Origin: Planctomycetales bacterium
GTDB taxonomy: Bacteria; Planctomycetota; Planctomycetia; Pirellulales; UBA7805
Length of the DNA: 6,384 nt
Assembly (NCBI GenBank): GCA_011772275.1
Contig: WVZU01000199.1
Location: 4,483-10,866, forward strand
Direction of reading: 5' to 3'
The notes below the pieces were generated by a model that was not told where the DNA came from, made no database searches, and saw only the letters and a program-made list of their open reading frames with translations. This document shows, one piece after another, positions 3,694 to 6,384 of the stretch (its first letter is position 1; the number at the start of each line of letters is the position of its first letter). The translations under genes were made by a program, and so were the position numbers.

Positions 3694-6168
3694 ATGCGGT
3701 TCAAAAGGTTACGCGCTGTGAGGTTTTGCCGGTCTGCAGTCAAGCGGGCAAACCGCCTGATCGTGGTGGCTGCGACGCTGTGGATGGGGGTCACCACGGC
3801 CTGGGGCCAGCTTGGCGACTTTTCCGAATTTGGCCTGGGGGGTCTTGGTACCGGCGGGCAGAAAGTCACGCTGAGTGCCGAGATCTTGCCGCCGCAGCCG
3901 GGCGGGTCGGCGACGTTGAGCATCACGGCCGATATCCTGCCAGGCTGGCACATTTACTCGATCTCGCAACAAAAAGGCGGGCCGCGCCAGACACGCATCC
4001 AGCTGGCCCAGGCGGAAGATTACCGGCTGACCGGCCCGTTTCAGACCACTCCACCGCCCCAGATCCGCCAGGAAAAGTTCTGGCCGGGCCTGGACATCGA
4101 AGAGCACCATGGTCGCGTCACCTGGACGGCACCGGTGGAGCCGCTGGGCGGTAACCCTTTGTCGAAACTTGTCGTGACCGGCAGCGTCCAGATGCAGGCC
4201 TGCGCCAACGTGTGCATCGACCTGGACCTCCCCTTCGAGGCGCGCTGGAAAACTGCCGGCACGACCGCCCTGGCAGCCAGGGCCCACCAGGCGGGGCAGT
4301 CGACCATACCGCCACAGGTCCAGCAGGTTCCGCCCGCGGTTGAGCGACCGACAGAATTTCGCGCGGCCAACGTGGTGGTGACCGGGCACTTGGATCGGCG
4401 CCGCGTGACACCCGGCGAGAAGGTGAACCTCACGATCGCCCTGGCGCCTTTGGCCGGCTGGCACGTTTATGAATTGGCCGACCGATTGCCCGCAGACAAG
4501 TTCGCCTCGCGGCCCACCTTGATCGTGCTGGACCGGCGAGCCGGCTTTCAGGCCGCTCGGCCAGTCGCCGACAAGCCGGTGGTGGAAAAGGTCTGGCAGG
4601 AATTGGGAGGCAAGATCGATCGCTATTACCAGGGCCCGGTCGGCTGGAAGATGACGTTGAGCGCCCCGTCGCAGCCCGGCGACCACCGGTTGAGTGGCTA
4701 TGTCGGATTCCAGGCGTGCAGTGACGCCGGCATGTGCGCGGTGCCGACGGCGGCCCGGTTCACGATCAATCTGCAGGTGGGCCAGGCGTCGGAACCGGGC
4801 AACCTGCCGGTAAAGTTCGTCCAGGCCAGCTACAAAGAGGTGGGCGAGTTGGCCGCGGAGGTTCCCCCCTGGGATGGCGCCTTGCTGGCCGCCGGCACCG
4901 ATTCGGCGGACGACCGGCAGGCGAGCGGCTGGCGAGCGATCGGCCGCTATCTGCTCTTCGCGTTTCTGGCCGGATTGATCTTGAACGTGATGCCGTGCGT
5001 GTTGCCGGTGATTGGCTTGAAGGTCATGGCCTTCGTGCGGCAAGCGGGTGAGGACCGCAGCCGGATCTTTCAGCTGAACCTGTGGTACGTGCTGGGCATC
5101 ATGTCGGTCTTCATGGCCCTGGCCGGGTTGGCCGCGTTTGCCAATTTGGGCTGGGGCCAGCAGTTTCAAAAGCCGGAGGTGGGGATCGCCCTGGCCGCGG
5201 TGGTCTTCGTCTTTGCCCTCAGCCTGCTGGGCGTCTGGGAGATTCCTATCCCCGGTTTCGTCGGCAGCGGCGCCGCAGCGGAAGTGGCCGAACGCGAGGG
5301 CGCGGCGGGGGCGTTTTGTAAAGGCATCCTGACCACGATCCTGGCCACCCCCTGCAGCGGGCCCTTCCTGGGAACCGCGCTGGCCTGGGCACTGGTTCAA
5401 CCCAAAACAGTCATCTTCGCCACCTTCGCCAGCATGGGCCTGGGCATGGCCTCACCCTACCTGGTGCTCAGCATCTCCCCAGGCCTGATCCGTTTCTTGC
5501 CCAAGCCGGGCGCCTGGATGGAAACGTTCAAAGAGCTGATGGGTTTCGTTTTGCTGGGCACGGTGGTGTGGATCTTCACGTTTATCAGGGAAGAGTACCG
5601 AGTGGCCACGTTGGCCTTGCTGGTCGGATTGTGGGTGGCCTGCTGGCTGTTTGGCCGAGTTCCGATGACGGTGGGTGGCGGCGGGCGGCTCAAGGCAGCC
5701 CTGCTGGGCGGCGGATTCGCCTTGCTGGTCGGCTGGTTCTCCTTCCACTGGCTGGTGCCAGGCCAGGAATGGGAGCCCTACACGCCCGACACGCTGACCC
5801 GCTTGCGTGACGAAGGGGCCACCGTCCTGATCGACTTCACAGCCGACTCGTGACTGACCTGCAAGACGAACAAGGCAGTTGCCTTGAACACGCGAACCAC
5901 TCGCCGGTACATGAAACAGCACGGGATCGTCGGGCTGACCGCAGACTTTTCTGAAGAGTCGCCGGAGATCGAGCAATTGATGCGCGACCTGGGGCGGATT
6001 GGCAACGCGTTGCCCTTTTACGCCATCTTTCCCGGCAACGGCCAGCCGCCGATCACGTTCGACGGGATCCTGACGCAAGGCCGGCTGTTGGACAAGCTGA
6101 AAGAGGCAGGACCCGCAACGACCATCTCGGTCTCGCAGACAACCAACTCGGCCGCGGCGACCAATTAG
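3694..6168 (+). CDS. dsbD: DsbD-type thiol:disulfide interchange selenoprotein (Sec720), read through TGA 5851-5853
   Basis: 824 residues from ATG 3694 to TAG 6166-6168 if TGA 5851-5853 is read as selenocysteine. An alternative start is GTG 3718. DsbD passes cytoplasmic thioredoxin electrons across the inner membrane to periplasmic partners. A signal peptide ends near TAWG38. Two DsbD-alpha-like beta domains follow: about 45-185, with Cys170-ANV-Cys174, and about 222-380, with Cys342-SDAGM-Cys348, the C-x5-C spacing of E. coli Cys103/Cys109. The membrane domain (about 415-688) carries NVMPC435VLP and ATPC554SGP, the two membrane cysteines of the family. A thioredoxin-like domain (about 700-806) has DFTAD-S719-Sec720-L-T-C723-K and cis-Pro774 (NALPF). 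E. coli DsbD has 565 residues and one N-terminal domain, so this is a longer form. The sequence after the TGA keeps the frame, thioredoxin features and a normal stop. The alternative is a nonsense mutation making a 719-residue truncated product. The family call is very secure; selenocysteine is strongly supported but not proven. Confidence 0.88.
5851..5853 (+). other. Predicted selenocysteine codon (in-frame TGA, residue 720)
   Basis: The TGA replaces exactly the first cysteine codon of the thioredoxin CxxC motif, giving Sec-L-T-Cys. Such Cys/Sec exchange at a redox-active position is the standard signature of a selenoprotein. The PII, receiver-like and lipoprotein genes of this window end in TGA with no conserved continuation, so TGA works as a stop here by default. 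Confidence 0.8.
5854..5893 (+). promoter_or_regulatory. Candidate bacterial SECIS element
   Basis: CAAGGC (5871-5876) and GCCTTG (5881-5886) form a perfect 6-bp stem capped by AGUU (5877-5880). Below it is a symmetric AA/AA internal loop and a G5868-C5889 pair. Known bacterial SECIS elements lie in the coding region just after UGA. They have a short apical loop with a G among its first two bases, about 16-37 bases from the UGA, and a GU in the loop is recognised by SelB in E. coli. Here 24 bases separate the UGA from loop base G5878, and the loop contains GU. I assigned the fold by eye, not by energy calculation. Confidence 0.7.
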
Positions 6169-6183
6169 CCCTTTCTCTAAATG

Positions 6184-6384
6184 CCCCACCGCGCTCCGCT
6201 CAGTCACCCCGGCTGCAGCCAAGCACCCCGGCTGCTAAACGTCAACAGCGAAGATACGACTACCGCCTGATCCGCGGTCGACCCACAGCAGCCGGGGTGC
6301 TGAATCACCCACCGCGATCCGCCCAAGCACCCCGGCTGCTAAACGTCAACAGCGAAGATACGACTACCGCCTGATCCGCGGTCG
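6184..6384. repeat. Array of alternating palindromic repeats, 104-base period, continuing past the right edge
   Basis: A 62-base block at 6219-6280 recurs without a mismatch at 6323-6384, where the window ends, so the period is 104 bases. Inside it a 15-mer, AGCACCCCGGCTGCT, occurs at 6222-6236 (plus), 6287-6301 (exact reverse complement) and 6326-6340 (plus). The linkers are 50 and 24 bases. A 12-base partial copy lies at 6205-6216, and the CCACCGCG-TCCGC segment near 6186-6199 resembles 6309-6322. The plus/minus/plus order and two linker sizes resemble bacterial BIME/REP-type intergenic palindromes. No open frame of note covers it. It begins about 15 bases after the dsbD stop and may help end or protect that transcript. 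Confidence 0.85.

Noticed and set aside
3709..5400. A 563-residue open frame on the minus strand opposite dsbD
   Set aside because: Its composition is His/Arg/Gln/Gly-rich with no recognisable domain, and it is exactly antisense to a well-supported gene. It is a typical GC-rich shadow.
3694..5853. A 719-residue DsbD-like protein ending at TGA 5851-5853 as the final gene product
   Set aside because: It would end inside the thioredoxin-like domain one residue before the catalytic centre. The frame continues with conserved thioredoxin sequence to a TAG, and a SECIS-like hairpin follows the TGA. It may exist as a minor termination product.
5851..5853. General reassignment of TGA as a sense codon (for example Trp or Gly)
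   Set aside because: TGA ends the PII, receiver-like and lipoprotein genes at the expected lengths, and Trp is encoded by TGG throughout the window.
5884..6168. A separate 94-residue gene starting at TTG 5884
   Set aside because: It is in frame with dsbD, has no ribosome binding site, and begins in the middle of a thioredoxin domain helix. It is the continuation of the same protein.
6184..6384. CRISPR array
   Set aside because: The repeat is at least 62 bases, the intervening segment contains an inverted copy of part of the repeat, and the units alternate in orientation. None of this fits CRISPR repeats and spacers.

Overview
The window (6384 bases, GC-rich) looks like part of a planctomycete chromosome, probably from the Pirellula-like group. 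The main reason is a DUF1559 protein with a prepilin-type N-terminus, preceded by a small carboxypeptidase-regulatory-like lipoprotein. This pairing is very common in Planctomycetes and rare elsewhere. The PII protein and the variant phosphotransferase also look planctomycete-like to me, but that is from memory and not from a database search.

Layout. Minus strand, right to left: a PII signal protein (2420-2073), then 7 bases later a small receiver-like protein (2065-1712). A 284-base intergenic stretch follows, holding a perfect hairpin and a G-run cluster. Then come a putative lipoprotein with a transthyretin-like fold (1427-942) and the DUF1559 protein (895 to beyond the left edge). Plus strand, left to right: a phosphotransferase of the APH/choline-kinase superfamily with an altered catalytic loop (2625-3650), then a large DsbD-type membrane reductase (3694-6168), then an array of alternating palindromic repeats running off the right edge (about 6184-6384). 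The PII gene and the phosphotransferase gene diverge from a 204-base region.

The most important observation concerns the DsbD gene. A conventional gene call stops at the TGA at 5851-5853, giving a 719-residue protein that breaks off inside its C-terminal thioredoxin-like domain. The same frame continues for 104 more residues of clearly thioredoxin-like sequence to a TAG at 6166-6168. The TGA lies exactly where the first active-site cysteine of the CxxC motif belongs (DFTAD-S-[TGA]-L-T-C-K). A 6-bp hairpin with an AGUU loop lies 17 bases after the TGA, and the loop G is the 25th base after it. This fits the bacterial SECIS model. I therefore annotate one 824-residue selenoprotein with Sec720 and resolving Cys723. 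TGA is an ordinary stop in at least three other genes here, so general reassignment of the codon is not the explanation.

Inferred function: the DsbD-like protein would carry electrons from the cytoplasm through its membrane domain (Cys435, Cys554) to the periplasmic Sec720/Cys723 centre, and on to two N-terminal DsbD-alpha-like domains (Cys170/Cys174 and Cys342/Cys348). The PII and receiver-like pair is probably a nitrogen/energy signalling unit. The lipoprotein and DUF1559 proteins are probably cell-surface proteins.
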